A DNA stretch of 64,000 bases from Gammaproteobacteria bacterium (GCA_032250735.1 JAVVEP010000014.1:20218-84217); one strand, 5' to 3'; positions 1 through 10,267 are shown, counted from the stretch's first letter. The notes: generated by a model from the letters alone, not told the origin. Made by a program: numbers and translations.

Positions 1-1955
1 TGCGTACCAAAGCGACACCAGGTTTTTCCGACACAGGTCTTTACCGTACGCAGCGCCTTACCGTAGGCATGACCAGATACCATGCCGGCCGCATTAAGGT
101 CTGCCCAGACTGCCGGCAGCTCTTCTTTTTTGACACCCAGAATATCAATGCGCTGGCCGCCTGTGAGTTTGACTTCCGGCAGCTTGAATTTATCGACCAC
201 ATCGGCAATCGCACGCAACTCTTTCGGTGTGGTCTGGCCACCCCACATGCGCGGTATCACGGAGTAGGTGCCATCTTTCTGTATATTGGCATGAACACGC
301 TCATTGATGAAGCGCGATTGCGCATCATCCTGTGTCTCGGCAGGCCACGCAGCCAGTAGATAATAGTTTAAGGCGGGACGACAGGAAGCACAGCCATCGG
401 GTGTTTTCCAGTTCATGACATCCATCACGCTGCGAATACTGGTGAGATGTTCTTCACGAATCGCCTGAATCACATCATCATGTGGGTGATCGGTACACTT
501 ACACACAGGTTTGGTGTTCGTTGCTGCAGAGTAATCACCACCCAGGGTGTTGGCCAGAATCTGTTCCACCAGCCCCGTACAGGAACCACAGGAACTGGAG
601 GCCTTGGTATGGGCACGCACGTCATCCAGGGTGAATAAACCCTTGACGGTTATCGCCTTGACGATGTCACCCTTACAAACACCATTACAACCACAGACTT
701 CCATGGCATCCGTCATGGTCGCCGCGGCATTTTGGCCGCCGTGTCCTGAGTCACCCAGGTGGGCCTGACCAAACATGAGGTGTTCGCGAATATCGCTGAC
801 ATCTGTCGCATCGCGCATTAACTGGAAATACCAGGCGCCATCGACAGTATCACCGTACATGACAGCACCCTGAATCCTGTTTTCCTTCAGCACTAACTTT
901 TTGTAGATACCTCGAGCCGCATCCTGCATGACGATAGCTTCGGTGGTGTCGTCACCCATAAAATCGCCCGCAGAGAACAGGTCGATACCGGTCACCTTAA
1001 GCTTGGTGGAGGTCACGGAACCCTCGTACTTCGCGATACCCATTTTCGCCAGATGGTTGGCGCAGACTCTTGCCTGTTCAAACAGCGGCGCAACCAGACC
1101 ATACGCCTGTCCCCGATGCTGGACACATTCGCCCACGGCATACACGCGCGGATCAAAGGTCTGCATTGTATCGTTAACGACTATGCCACGTTCACAGTGC
1201 AGGCCGACCTTTTTTGCTAATTCGATGTTAGGCCTGATTCCCACCGCCATCACCACCAGATCCGTCGCGAGTTCATGGCCACCCTTGAAACGCACCGCCC
1301 GCACACGATCATCGCCCACAATCGCTTCGGTGCTGGTGGACATGAGAAAATTCAGGCCGCGCGCCTGCAACGCCTTTTTCAGCATCTCGCCAGAGGCCGC
1401 ATCCATCTGGCGATCCATTAAGGTCTCCGACAGATGCACCACGGTGACCTTCATGCCCTGTTGCATCAACCCATTGGCCGCTTCCAGACCCAGCAGGCCG
1501 CCACCGATAACCACCGCGTGTTTATGTTTGCCGGCGGCCTCCAGCATAAGGTCCACATCGTGAATATCACGGAAACTGATCACCCCCGGCAGCTCGTGGC
1601 CCGGCACGGGAATGATGAAAGGCGTTGAACCCGTTGCCAGCAGCAGCCGGTCATAGGTCTCTTCGCTGCCATCATCGGCGATCACCCGGTGATGATGGCG
1701 GTCGATATCGACGATGGTTTTACCACGGTGCAGCGTAATGCCCCTGTCTGCGTACCAGTCCAGACGATTGAGCATGATGTCATCGATGGTCTTTTCACCG
1801 GCCAACACCGGCGAGAGCAGAATACGGTTGTAGTTGCCATACGGCTCGGAGCCGAACACGACGATGTCGTACATCTCCGGCGCAATGTCGAGCAACTCCT
1901 CAATGGCCCTCATACCCGCCATACCGTTGCCAATCAGGACGAGTTTTTCTCGCAT
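1..1955 (-). CDS. nirB: Nitrite reductase [NAD(P)H] large subunit NirB, 3' end cut by window edge
   Basis: This is the first 651 codons of a cytoplasmic assimilatory or detoxifying nitrite reductase that reduces nitrite to ammonium with NADH. The N-terminal 300 residues read as an FAD/NAD-binding disulfide-oxidoreductase fold, starting with LVLIGNGMAGMRA. Around residue 420 are BFD-like [2Fe-2S] cysteines (CGCNGVCKGD, then CGSCTGLVEQ), followed by CASCRPALNYY. The last visible residues contain CVGKTWC, the CX5C half of the sirohaem/[4Fe-4S] site; the matching CX3C lies outside the window. ATG at 1955 has a strong GGGGAGG ribosome site 5 bases upstream. The rest of the gene, and probably nirD, should follow beyond position 1. 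The leader carries a notable fold, annotated separately. Confidence 0.95.
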   Translation of the reverse strand, partial: MREKLVLIGNGMAGMRAIEELLDIAPEMYDIVVFGSEPYGNYNRILLSPVLAGEKTIDDIMLNRLDWYADRGITLHRGKTIVDIDRHHHRVIADDGSEETYDRLLLATGSTPFIIPVPGHELPGVISFRDIHDVDLMLEAAGKHKHAVVIGGGLLGLEAANGLMQQGMKVTVVHLSETLMDRQMDAASGEMLKKALQARGLNFLMSTSTEAIVGDDRVRAVRFKGGHELATDLVVMAVGIRPNIELAKKVGLHCERGIVVNDTMQTFDPRVYAVGECVQHRGQAYGLVAPLFEQARVCANHLAKMGIAKYEGSVTSTKLKVTGIDLFSAGDFMGDDTTEAIVMQDAARGIYKKLVLKENRIQGAVMYGDTVDGAWYFQLMRDATDVSDIREHLMFGQAHLGDSGHGGQNAAATMTDAMEVCGCNGVCKGDIVKAITVKGLFTLDDVRAHTKASSSCGSCTGLVEQILANTLGGDYSAATNTKPVCKCTDHPHDDVIQAIREEHLTSIRSVMDVMNWKTPDGCASCRPALNYYLLAAWPAETQDDAQSRFINERVHANIQKDGTYSVIPRMWGGQTTPKELRAIADVVDKFKLPEVKLTGGQRIDILGVKKEELPAVWADLNAAGMVSGHAYGKALRTVKTCVGKTWCRFGT

Positions 1956-1966
1956 CAGACCTCCCC

Positions 1967-2040
1967 AATACAAATAGACGATGGCGCAAGGCGCCTTACC
2001 TCTGGCCTTTTGCACACACTATGCCAGCACTATTTGTATT
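1967..2040 (-). promoter_or_regulatory. Structured nirB leader, possible three-way junction
   Basis: Read on the nirB strand, AATACAAATAG (2040-2030) is perfectly complementary to CTATTTGTATT (1977-1967). This 11-bp helix encloses two smaller hairpins: CTGGC/GCCAG (2027-2023 with 2007-2003) and GGCGC-CTT-GCGCC (1995-1983). The closing strand abuts the GGGGAGG ribosome site directly. The layout resembles a riboswitch or other cis-acting leader. No known class was recognised and the fold is inferred by hand. Confidence 0.4.
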
Positions 2041-2080
2041 TGTAAGAGACTGATATATGAAGAAAATTATTGTCAGTCCT

Positions 2081-2097
2081 GAATCCTGGCAGGATTC
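2081..2097. promoter_or_regulatory. 17-bp palindrome, candidate operator upstream of nirB
   Basis: GAATCCTGGCAGGATTC is an inverted repeat with perfect 8-bp arms and a single central base. On the nirB strand a TATATC hexamer lies at 2057-2052, so a start site near 2045 would put the palindrome centre about 44 bases upstream, where class II activators bind. The factor is unknown; it does not match the FNR consensus. Confidence 0.35.
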
Positions 2098-2380
2098 CCG
2101 TGCCAAGGGCGCACCAGTTCTGTGCGGGCGCCTCGGCCGCTGTTTCACGCATGCCCAATTATGTGGCACAGCGGTGACCAGGTCTGCCTGGTGTGGGCAT
2201 TTTGGTAAGTGTCACTACCCTATGCCCTTCACTTTTTCACCCCCGTCCGCACCAGAATGTCCGCTACAGTGCACTAAATTTTCCGTCAGTCTGCCCGCTA
2301 ATAGGCAGAGAAACCCAATAGCGGCTAGAGAGATGCCTGAATGGCGGCGCATCTCAAGGTTCACATACTGCGGAGACGTT
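2098..2380. other. Non-coding stretch before the HDOD gene
   Basis: An open frame runs through this stretch in phase with the downstream gene, but its translation resembles no part of the HDOD family and lacks a ribosome site. It holds two small hairpins, ACCAGG-TCTG-CCTGGT (2177-2192) and CTGCC/GGCAG near 2290-2308. Nothing else is recognised. Confidence 0.4.
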
Positions 2381-3223
2381 ATGCCTAACGGACTAAAAAA
2401 CCGAATTCTCACCGAGCTCATTGATGAGCTGGAAAACGACAAACTGGTGCTACCCAGCCTGCCTGAGGTCGCGCTAAAGGTCCGTGATACCCTGGATGAC
2501 GAGAATGCCAACACCAAGGCGGTGGCGCAGGTGATCAGTACCGATGCGGCCCTGTCCGCCAAACTCATTCAGGTCGCCAACAGCCCCCTGCTGCGCGGCA
2601 CAACGCATATCGACAGTGTCGACATGGCGGTGACCCGGATGGGCAATACCACGGTGCGGAATACCGTCAACAGCCTGATCGTGCAGCAGATCTTCCAGCC
2701 CACCACGGAGGTGACGGACAGGCTGTTCCGCGCCTTCTGGGAACACAGCACCGAAGTCGCGGCCATCAGCCAGGCATTGGCCGGCATGGCCCGATTAAAA
2801 GCCGACCAGGCGATGTTCGCCGGCCTGGTACACGACATCGGCGCACTACCGATCATCAAATACGCCGAGGATATTCCCCAGCTACTGGATCATCCGGAGG
2901 TACTTGACGAGATCATTAGTGAACTGCATACCACCATCGGCGTGGCACTGCTGAGCAAATGGGAGTTTCCGCAGGACATCATCAACGTCGCGGCGAAACA
3001 CGAGGATCTGGGCCGTGAGCATGATGGGCCGGCCGACATGGTCGATGTGGTGACGGTTGCCAACCTGCAAAGCTATATCGAAAAGGACCACCCCCTGGCC
3101 ATCGTGGCCTGGAGCACCGTGCCCGCCTTTAAGAAACTGGGACTGGACACCGAGGTCAGTATTATTGATATGGAAGGTACGGGTGAGTCGATCCGCGAGG
3201 TGCAGGCGGCGTTACGTGTTTAG
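2381..3223 (+). CDS. HDOD domain signalling protein (280 aa)
   Basis: A single HDOD domain fills almost the whole protein, from PSLPEVALKV near residue 28 to the C-terminal helix. Typical motifs are visible: ISTDAALSAKLIQVANSPL, the TRMGN turn and GLVHDIGALPI, which keeps the HD pair. HDOD proteins are related to HD-domain phosphohydrolases but usually act as non-catalytic signalling modules. The start was set at ATG 2381, preceded by GGAGACGTT, because the longer frame upstream has no family similarity. A close paralogue of almost equal length lies at 56431-57264. The gene converges on the LOG-family gene. The family is sure; the cellular role is unknown. Confidence 0.9.
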   Translation: MPNGLKNRILTELIDELENDKLVLPSLPEVALKVRDTLDDENANTKAVAQVISTDAALSAKLIQVANSPLLRGTTHIDSVDMAVTRMGNTTVRNTVNSLIVQQIFQPTTEVTDRLFRAFWEHSTEVAAISQALAGMARLKADQAMFAGLVHDIGALPIIKYAEDIPQLLDHPEVLDEIISELHTTIGVALLSKWEFPQDIINVAAKHEDLGREHDGPADMVDVVTVANLQSYIEKDHPLAIVAWSTVPAFKKLGLDTEVSIIDMEGTGESIREVQAALRV

Positions 3224-3267
3224 GAGTAATTAATGATGAACTATACAAGGCCGCGAAGCTAAACCGA

Positions 3268-3945
3268 CTATTTCCCGGGCCCATCGGCCCGCTGGCGCAT
3301 CTGCTCCTTCCACTGACGATGTTTGACCATGATCGAGACGACCTCATCCATATCATCGGTCAGCGTGATGTAACGAAAATCCTCTTCCGCCACGGTGCCG
3401 GCCGGAATCATAGTGGCCTTCATCCAGTCAATCAGCCCCTGCCAGTATTTCACGCCAAACAGGATCATCGGCATGGGATAGATCTTCGCGGTCTGCATCA
3501 GGTTCAGTGATTCAAAAAACTCGTCCAGGGTGCCGAAGCCGCCGGGCATACAGACATAGCCCATGGAATGCTTCACGAACATCACCTTGCGCACGAAAAA
3601 ATAGCGATAATTTAACACCACATCCTGATAGGGGTTGGGTGACTGCTCATGCGGCAGCCGAATATTCAGCCCCACCGATTTTGCCTCGGAGGCAAAGGCG
3701 CCCTTGTTGGCCGCCTCCATCACGCCGGGGCCGCCGCCGGTGATAATCGCGAACCGTTCGCGGGCGAGGCGCTGGGCGATCTCAATGGATTGTTGATAAT
3801 ACGGGTCTGCCTCCTTCAGCCGGGCAGACCCGAAGATGGATATCGCATATCCCAGATTGGAAAGCCGGTCAAAACCCTCGGTAAATTCGCTGATAATCCT
3901 GAACATGCGCCAGGATTCATCACCCTTCAGATCTTCAATCATCAT
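3268..3945 (-). CDS. LOG / TIGR00730 family Rossmann-fold protein
   Basis: This 225-residue protein carries both signature motifs of the lysine-decarboxylase-like (LOG) family: GGGPGVMEAANKGA and PGGFGTLDEFFE. Characterised members cleave the N-glycosidic bond of nucleoside 5'-monophosphates, releasing ribose 5-phosphate, despite the old name lysine decarboxylase. The start was placed at ATG 3945, followed by a second ATG, with AAAGGG six bases upstream. A longer frame starting at 3993 would run into a palindromic repeat and is rejected. The exact substrate cannot be predicted from the sequence. Confidence 0.88.
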   Translation of the reverse strand: MMIEDLKGDESWRMFRIISEFTEGFDRLSNLGYAISIFGSARLKEADPYYQQSIEIAQRLARERFAIITGGGPGVMEAANKGAFASEAKSVGLNIRLPHEQSPNPYQDVVLNYRYFFVRKVMFVKHSMGYVCMPGGFGTLDEFFESLNLMQTAKIYPMPMILFGVKYWQGLIDWMKATMIPAGTVAEEDFRYITLTDDMDEVVSIMVKHRQWKEQMRQRADGPGK

Positions 3946-3972
3946 AATGCCCTTTGATCTCTTCGTTAGCTG

Positions 3973-4028
3973 AGAGCCTGTGAAAAAAACCATCGGCCTA
4001 CTGCGGACGTCGATTTTTCACAGGCTCT
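3973..4028. repeat. REP-like palindromic element, 15-bp arms
   Basis: AGAGCCTGTGAAAAA (3973-3987) is repeated in perfect inverted form at 4014-4028 with a 26-base centre, which itself has weak dyad symmetry (ATCG...CGAT). It lies between the LOG-family gene and the CBS gene. Without a T-run it is not a clear terminator, and a short dispersed palindrome is more likely. Confidence 0.6.
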
Positions 4029-4199
4029 GAGTGCTGTAACCATCCCACAGGCCTATTATCGGCAGACTGCCCGCATACTGATGGCCGTCAACAGGAACAG
4101 GAAACGGATCACAGACCCTGAGCGCACACTCATAAAACCGAACTATGGGCCGATAACCCTTATCAGGGAGCCTCATCACCTTCGATAAGGAGATATGCA

Positions 4200-4640
4200 A
4201 TGATTAGCGTCGGAAAACTACTGGATAACAAGGGCCATGATGTCTGGTCGGTGGGCCCGGAAGACAGCGTGTTTGATGCCATCGCGATGATGGATGAAAA
4301 ACGGGTGGGCGCGCTCGCGGTCATGCAGGACGACACGCTCATCGGCATCATCTCCGAGCGCGACTATGCCCGCCAGGTGATCCTCAAGGACCGCACCTCA
4401 AAACAGACCCCGGTCAAGGAGATCATGACCCGGCATATTTACTACACCTACCCGGATCAAACCGTCGACGAGTGCCTGGTGATCATCAATCAACGGCGGA
4501 TTCGACACCTGCCCGTGATGGACAATGACAGCCTGATCGGCATGATCTCGGTGGGCGATGTGGTGAAAGAAATCATCGCGGAACAGAAGTACACCATCGA
4601 GCAGCTGGAGAATCACCTCTCCTGGGCGGAGTCGTATTGA
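4200..4640 (+). CDS. Two-CBS-domain protein (146 aa)
   Basis: The whole protein is a tandem CBS pair, residues 8-65 and 75-135. Each ends with the usual strand-turn: LIGIISERDYAR in the first and LIGMISVGDVVKE in the second. Paired CBS domains bind adenosine-containing ligands such as AMP, ATP or NAD and sense energy state. No other domain is present, so it is a free-standing regulator. The ATG is preceded by AAGGAG at 8 bases. It converges on hemN and seems to be a single-gene unit. The partner and ligand are unknown. Confidence 0.9.
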   Translation: MISVGKLLDNKGHDVWSVGPEDSVFDAIAMMDEKRVGALAVMQDDTLIGIISERDYARQVILKDRTSKQTPVKEIMTRHIYYTYPDQTVDECLVIINQRRIRHLPVMDNDSLIGMISVGDVVKEIIAEQKYTIEQLENHLSWAESY

Positions 4641-4664
4641 TAATCCCTTGCGGGCTAGTTGCGG

Positions 4665-6110
4665 CTAGATGACTTTGGAAAACTGCTGCTGCGAGGATTT
4701 CTGCAGATACTTGTCGAACACCATGCAGACGTTGCGAATCAGCAGGCGACCGGCCGGGGCGACATCAATGGCATCGTCGGTGATCACCAGTAATCCGTCT
4801 GCCGCCATGGACCGAAGCTCTTCCAGTTCCGGCGCAAAATAGTCCGCGAAGCTGATCCCGAAACGCTGCTCGATCTCCGCCGGGCGCAGTGAGAAATGAC
4901 AGATCAAACGGGTGATGACCTCGCTGCGCAGCACATCATCCGCATCCAGCTCCAGGCCGCGATACACGGCCAGGCGGCCGGCATCAATATCTTCATAATA
5001 GGCGTCGAGTGTTTTCTGGTTCTGGCTGAAGGCAGTGCCGACCTTGCCGATGGAGGTCACGCCCAGCCCGATCAGATCACAATCCGCATGGGTCGAATAA
5101 CCCTGGAAATTCCGGTACAGGGTGTGCTCGCGCTGCGCCACGGCCAGCTCGTCATCCGGTTTGGCGAAGTGATCCATGCCGATATAGACATAGCCGGCCT
5201 TGATCAGTCGCTCATTGGTGTCTTGCAGGATATCCAGCTTTTCAGTGGCGGAAGGCAGCTCATCTTCATTGATGCGGCGCTGCGGCTTGAACATCTCCGG
5301 CAAGTGCGCGTAATTAAACACCGACAGGCGGTCCGGACTGGCGGCGATAATCTTGTCCACCGTAGCACCGAAACTCGCGACGCTCTGGTGTGGCAGACCA
5401 TAGATCAGGTCAATGCTGACGGACTTGAAACCCTCCGCCTTGGCGGCATTGAGAGTGGCGAAGGTCTGCTCTTCGCTCTGGATGCGGTTCACTGATTTCT
5501 GCACACGCGGATCGAAATCCTGCACCCCGAGGCTCATGCGATTAAAACCGATCTCCCGCAGCAGGGCGACAGATTCCGGCGTCACCTCACGCGGGTCGAT
5601 CTCAATGGAATACTCGCCGCTGTCGTCCTCGTGTAACGGGAAGTATTGACGGGTGGTTGCCATCAGCTCGCGCATCTGCTGATGGCTGATAAAGGTCGGC
5701 GTACCACCACCCCAGTGCAATTGATCGACTACGCGGTCATCATCAAACAGGGCCGCCTGCATGGCCAGCTCTTTGTACACACGCTCCAGATAGGGCTGGG
5801 ATTTGCTGCGGTCCTTGGTGGCGATCTTGTTGCAGCCGCAGTAAAAACACACGGTGTCACAAAAGGGGATGTGGAAGTACAGCGATAGCGGTGTCGGCCG
5901 CCCCCCTTCCCGGAGCTGCGCCCTGCTCTGCTCATTGGTGCGCTCCGCCATCGCCCGATAGGCGGTCTCCCCAAAGGCCTCGTCAAATTTTACCGCGGTG
6001 GGATAGGAGGTATAGCGTGGCCCGGAACGATCGTAACGACGGATCAGCTCCAGATCGAAGACCAGTTTCTGTTCGGCGGAGGACTCAGACGGGTGGGCGG
6101 GGACGGACAT
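4665..6110 (-). CDS. hemN: Oxygen-independent coproporphyrinogen III dehydrogenase HemN
   Basis: HemN is a cytoplasmic radical-SAM enzyme that converts coproporphyrinogen III to protoporphyrinogen IX without oxygen. The 481 residues fit the family. GPRYTSYPTA near residue 31 and the cluster-binding motif CDTVCFYCGC near residue 110 are clearly visible, followed by HWGGGTPT. The motif CX3CX2CXC is the HemN form rather than the HemW-type usually lacking this N terminus. It follows prmB on the same strand with a 98-base gap. Haem made by this route would serve the many cytochromes in the window under low oxygen. Confidence 0.95.
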   Translation of the reverse strand: MSVPAHPSESSAEQKLVFDLELIRRYDRSGPRYTSYPTAVKFDEAFGETAYRAMAERTNEQSRAQLREGGRPTPLSLYFHIPFCDTVCFYCGCNKIATKDRSKSQPYLERVYKELAMQAALFDDDRVVDQLHWGGGTPTFISHQQMRELMATTRQYFPLHEDDSGEYSIEIDPREVTPESVALLREIGFNRMSLGVQDFDPRVQKSVNRIQSEEQTFATLNAAKAEGFKSVSIDLIYGLPHQSVASFGATVDKIIAASPDRLSVFNYAHLPEMFKPQRRINEDELPSATEKLDILQDTNERLIKAGYVYIGMDHFAKPDDELAVAQREHTLYRNFQGYSTHADCDLIGLGVTSIGKVGTAFSQNQKTLDAYYEDIDAGRLAVYRGLELDADDVLRSEVITRLICHFSLRPAEIEQRFGISFADYFAPELEELRSMAADGLLVITDDAIDVAPAGRLLIRNVCMVFDKYLQKSSQQQFSKVI

Positions 6111-6129
6111 AGATTCTCACCAGATCGCT

Positions 6130-6156
6130 GGGGTTTTACCCCCGTGAATGACGGGG
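6130..6156 (-). promoter_or_regulatory. Overlapping hairpins before hemN
   Basis: On the hemN strand CCCCGT-CATTC-ACGGGG (6156? to 6140) overlaps GGGGT-AAA-ACCCC (6142-6130). Both use the same G-run, so they exclude each other. They lie 20-46 bases before the hemN start. No T-run follows, so a simple terminator is unlikely. The function is inferred only from geometry. Confidence 0.3.
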
Positions 6157-6208
6157 AATTATAGCCCGCCAGCGAGGCGATGGCCATTGCCCCTGATGCG
6201 ACGGCGGG

Positions 6209-7138
6209 CTAGTCCGCCGAGGTCGACGCCGACAGCTGTTCGGCGGTCAGCAGGAACACGTGGGTGCCCCCCCGTTCAAATTCCAGCCAGGTGAACGGCA
6301 GCTGGGGATAGGCCTCCACCAGGGCCGCGGCGCTGTTACCGACCTCCACAATCAATACCCCTTCCGGGGTCAGAAAATCCGCCGCCTGCTGGAGGATGCG
6401 GCGGGTGATATCCAGCCCATCCTGCCCCGAGGCCAGGGCCAGCGCCGGTTCGTGACGGTACTCCTGCGGCAGGGCGGCCATGTCCTCGGCATCCACATAG
6501 GGGGGGTTGCTGACGATCAGGTCATAGCGCTGACCCGCCACGGCGGCAAACAGGTCCCCCTGATGCAGGTGGAGGTGATCACCCACCTGATGGCGTTGCA
6601 CATTCTGCTCGGCCACCGCCAGCGCATCGGCCGACAGATCGGTGGCATCCACCTGGGCGAAGGGAAAGGCCAGGGCGCAGGCGATGGCGATGCAGCCGCC
6701 GCCGGTACACAGGTCCAGAATGCGCGTGACCTGCGACGGCTCCACCCAGGGTTCAAAACCCGCCTCGATCAGTTCGGCGATGGGCGAGCGCGGTATCAGC
6801 ACCCGCTCATCCACATAAAACGGCAGACCGGCAAACCAGGCCTCGCGGGTAAGATAGGCGGCGGGCAGGCGGGTATCGAGCCGCCGCCGCAGTAGCTCCA
6901 GCACTGTGTCGCGTTCGGCCAGGGTCAGGCGCGTGGCCAGCATATAGGGCGGGATCTGCGGCGGCAGATGCAGGGCATGGGTGACCAGATACAGGGCCTC
7001 GTCGAGAGCATTATCCGTGCCGTGACCGAAATACAGCTGGGCCTCACGAAAACGGCTGGCGCCCCAGCGCACATAATCACCCAGGCTGTGCAGCGCATCG
7101 AGAATGCCGCTGTCGAGAAGATCGTTGTTGCCGCTCAC
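6209..7138 (-). CDS. prmB: Ribosomal protein L3 N5-glutamine methyltransferase PrmB
   Basis: PrmB uses S-adenosylmethionine to methylate a glutamine of ribosomal protein L3. The SAM-binding loop [13 protein letters not shown] and the catalytic SNPPYVD are present. [11 protein letters not shown] upstream is the PrmB form; PrmC has a different sequence there. The GTG start at 7138, with GGAG nine bases upstream, gives 309 residues, almost exactly the E. coli length. The in-frame extension to 7276 has no family similarity. The gene is divergent from ettA and upstream of hemN. Confidence 0.9.
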   Translation of the reverse strand: MSGNNDLLDSGILDALHSLGDYVRWGASRFREAQLYFGHGTDNALDEALYLVTHALHLPPQIPPYMLATRLTLAERDTVLELLRRRLDTRLPAAYLTREAWFAGLPFYVDERVLIPRSPIAELIEAGFEPWVEPSQVTRILDLCTGGGCIAIACALAFPFAQVDATDLSADALAVAEQNVQRHQVGDHLHLHQGDLFAAVAGQRYDLIVSNPPYVDAEDMAALPQEYRHEPALALASGQDGLDITRRILQQAADFLTPEGVLIVEVGNSAAALVEAYPQLPFTWLEFERGGTHVFLLTAEQLSASTSAD

Positions 7139-7336
7139 TGTGTCCTGCTCCGTTACAAGATGCCTGTTACGGCAAGAATGCGCTGTGGTAAAGTACGCGC
7201 CAGAACGTCGTATATTACGGCAAATATCCGATGATGGCGCGCCGCACGCACACGTCGGGCAGCTGATATTGTTCAACCTGGATCCGATAAACCTGTTTCA
7301 ATTGCCGTTCCACCCTAACATCGAGAAAAAACTCCC

Positions 7337-9004
<1,668 letters not shown>

Positions 9005-9055
9005 TCTCACACATTAAATTCACGCATTTTTAGACAACCCTGCAAACAGTGACCG

Positions 9056-9793
9056 ATGGCCATACTCTGGCAAAAACAGACCAAAGATACCTGCTATGAA
9101 GTACGCACCGCCGGCAAGACCCGGCGCCTGTACAGCAATGGCGTGTTTCACAGCCAATATCACCCGGACCGGCCGAACAGTGGCGGGATCTGGGATTTGC
9201 TGGTGGTGCCGGCCTTCTTCCGGCCGCCGGGACGTATCCGCCGGGTATTGCTGCTCGGCGTCGGCGGGGGTTCGGCCATTCATCTGCTACGGCGTTTTGT
9301 GGGGCCGGCTGAGATCATCGGCGTTGAACTCAGCGAGATCCATCTACAGATTGCGCGACAGTTTTTTGGTATCAAAAAACACATGGCGACCCTGCACCAT
9401 GCGGATGCCGTGCAGTGGTTACGGGACTATGACGGTCCGCCGTTTGACCTCATCATTGATGACCTGTTCGGCAACGAGGATGATGTGGAGCGTGCCGTCG
9501 CCATTGATACGCCCTGGTGCAATACACTGTTAAGCCATCTCAATAAAAACGGCACCCTGGTAATCAATTTCATTGGCAGCAAGGCGCTGAAACAGAGTGC
9601 CTGTGTGGCGGAACCCGGCATCGCGCGCCACTTCAGATCCAGTTTCCAGCTGAGCCTGCCGGCCTATGAGAATGCCATCGGGGTGTTTATTGGTGCGCCT
9701 AGCAGCAGCAAGATGCTGCGGGAAAATCTGGCCCTCGCACCGGCGCTGAATCAAAAAAATCTCGAGTTCCAGATACGCACGCTGGGAAAATAA
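9056..9793 (+). CDS. Spermidine synthase-like methyltransferase-fold protein
   Basis: The 245-residue protein has a SAM-type nucleotide loop LLLGVGGGSAIHLLRR near residue 65, the acidic end of strand 2 (GVELSEIH) and FDLIIDDLFGNE at the expected catalytic strand. This is the core of the polyamine aminopropyltransferase family. A recognisable long N-terminal tetramerisation domain is absent or very short. It may aminopropylate or methylate an unknown acceptor; being a true SpeE is unproven. It lies 51 bases after ettA on the same strand and may share its transcript. Confidence 0.7.
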   Translation: MAILWQKQTKDTCYEVRTAGKTRRLYSNGVFHSQYHPDRPNSGGIWDLLVVPAFFRPPGRIRRVLLLGVGGGSAIHLLRRFVGPAEIIGVELSEIHLQIARQFFGIKKHMATLHHADAVQWLRDYDGPPFDLIIDDLFGNEDDVERAVAIDTPWCNTLLSHLNKNGTLVINFIGSKALKQSACVAEPGIARHFRSSFQLSLPAYENAIGVFIGAPSSSKMLRENLALAPALNQKNLEFQIRTLGK

Positions 9794-9853
9794 TTTCTGC
9801 ATGGGCGTTCATGGCCATCCTGCATGCCCAAAATCAACGACAACACTTTTCTC

Positions 9854-9887
9854 CAACAATTGACACCAACAATTGACACCAACAATC
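9854..9887. repeat. 13-bp direct repeat, 2.6 copies
   Basis: CAACAATTGACAC occurs at 9854-9866 and 9867-9879, followed by the partial copy CAACAATC. It ends 17 bases before the HopJ-family start codon. The repeated TTGACA hexamers could alter promoter spacing, but this is only a possibility. Confidence 0.6.
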
Positions 9888-9904
9888 AACGACGATAATT
9901 AACC

Positions 9905-10267
9905 ATGACGATCGAAGAACTGCTTACGCGCATCAAGACCCGGCCCGAGACGGTGGAGTTCGAGGAGGTGATTGACTGTATCGATGACTACTACGATTAC
10001 ACGCCGACCCATTTCACCAACGGCCAGGGACATGACATGGTGATAAACCAGCCCGGCAGCAATGAAGGTTCGTGCAAGATTTTTGCCTTCGCCACCCTGG
10101 AAGGTCTGAATGAAGAAGAGACGCTGGCCTGTTTTGGGAAATACTATCGAGAAGACGTGTTACAGCATCCGCAGGCCAATGACCACGCCAATATCCGCAC
10201 CTTCATGCGTCATGGCTGGCATGGGATTCAGTTTGAGCACTCGGCCCTGGTTCGACACAAGGAATAA
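9905..10267 (+). CDS. HopJ-family protein (120 aa)
   Basis: The sequence matches the small HopJ family: PETVEFEEVIDCIDDYYDYTP is split here as PETVEFEEV and YDYTPTHF, then GSCKIFAFATLEGL and a C-terminal HGWHGIQF. The family was named after a Pseudomonas type III effector candidate, but it is widespread in bacteria without type III secretion and no secretion genes are nearby. The molecular function is unknown. The gene stands alone between short repeats, with no strong ribosome site; upstream bases are AT-rich. Confidence 0.8.
   Translation: MTIEELLTRIKTRPETVEFEEVIDCIDDYYDYTPTHFTNGQGHDMVINQPGSNEGSCKIFAFATLEGLNEEETLACFGKYYREDVLQHPQANDHANIRTFMRHGWHGIQFEHSALVRHKE

Noticed and set aside
1956..2056. 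FNR site before nirB
   Set aside because: No TTGAT-N4-ATCAA-like sequence was found; the nearby palindrome is a different motif.
2160..2180. Sigma-54 promoter TGGCAC upstream of the HDOD gene
   Set aside because: The second element does not match TTGCA at the required spacing.
2057..2380. N-terminal extension of the first HDOD protein
   Set aside because: The extension lacks similarity to the paralogue and a good GGAG site precedes ATG 2381.
3946..3993. Longer start for the LOG-family protein
   Set aside because: The extra codons fall in the palindromic repeat and a good ribosome site precedes ATG 3945.
9905..10267. Type III effector
   Set aside because: The HopJ name is historical; no secretion genes or chaperones are nearby and the family is widespread in free-living bacteria.
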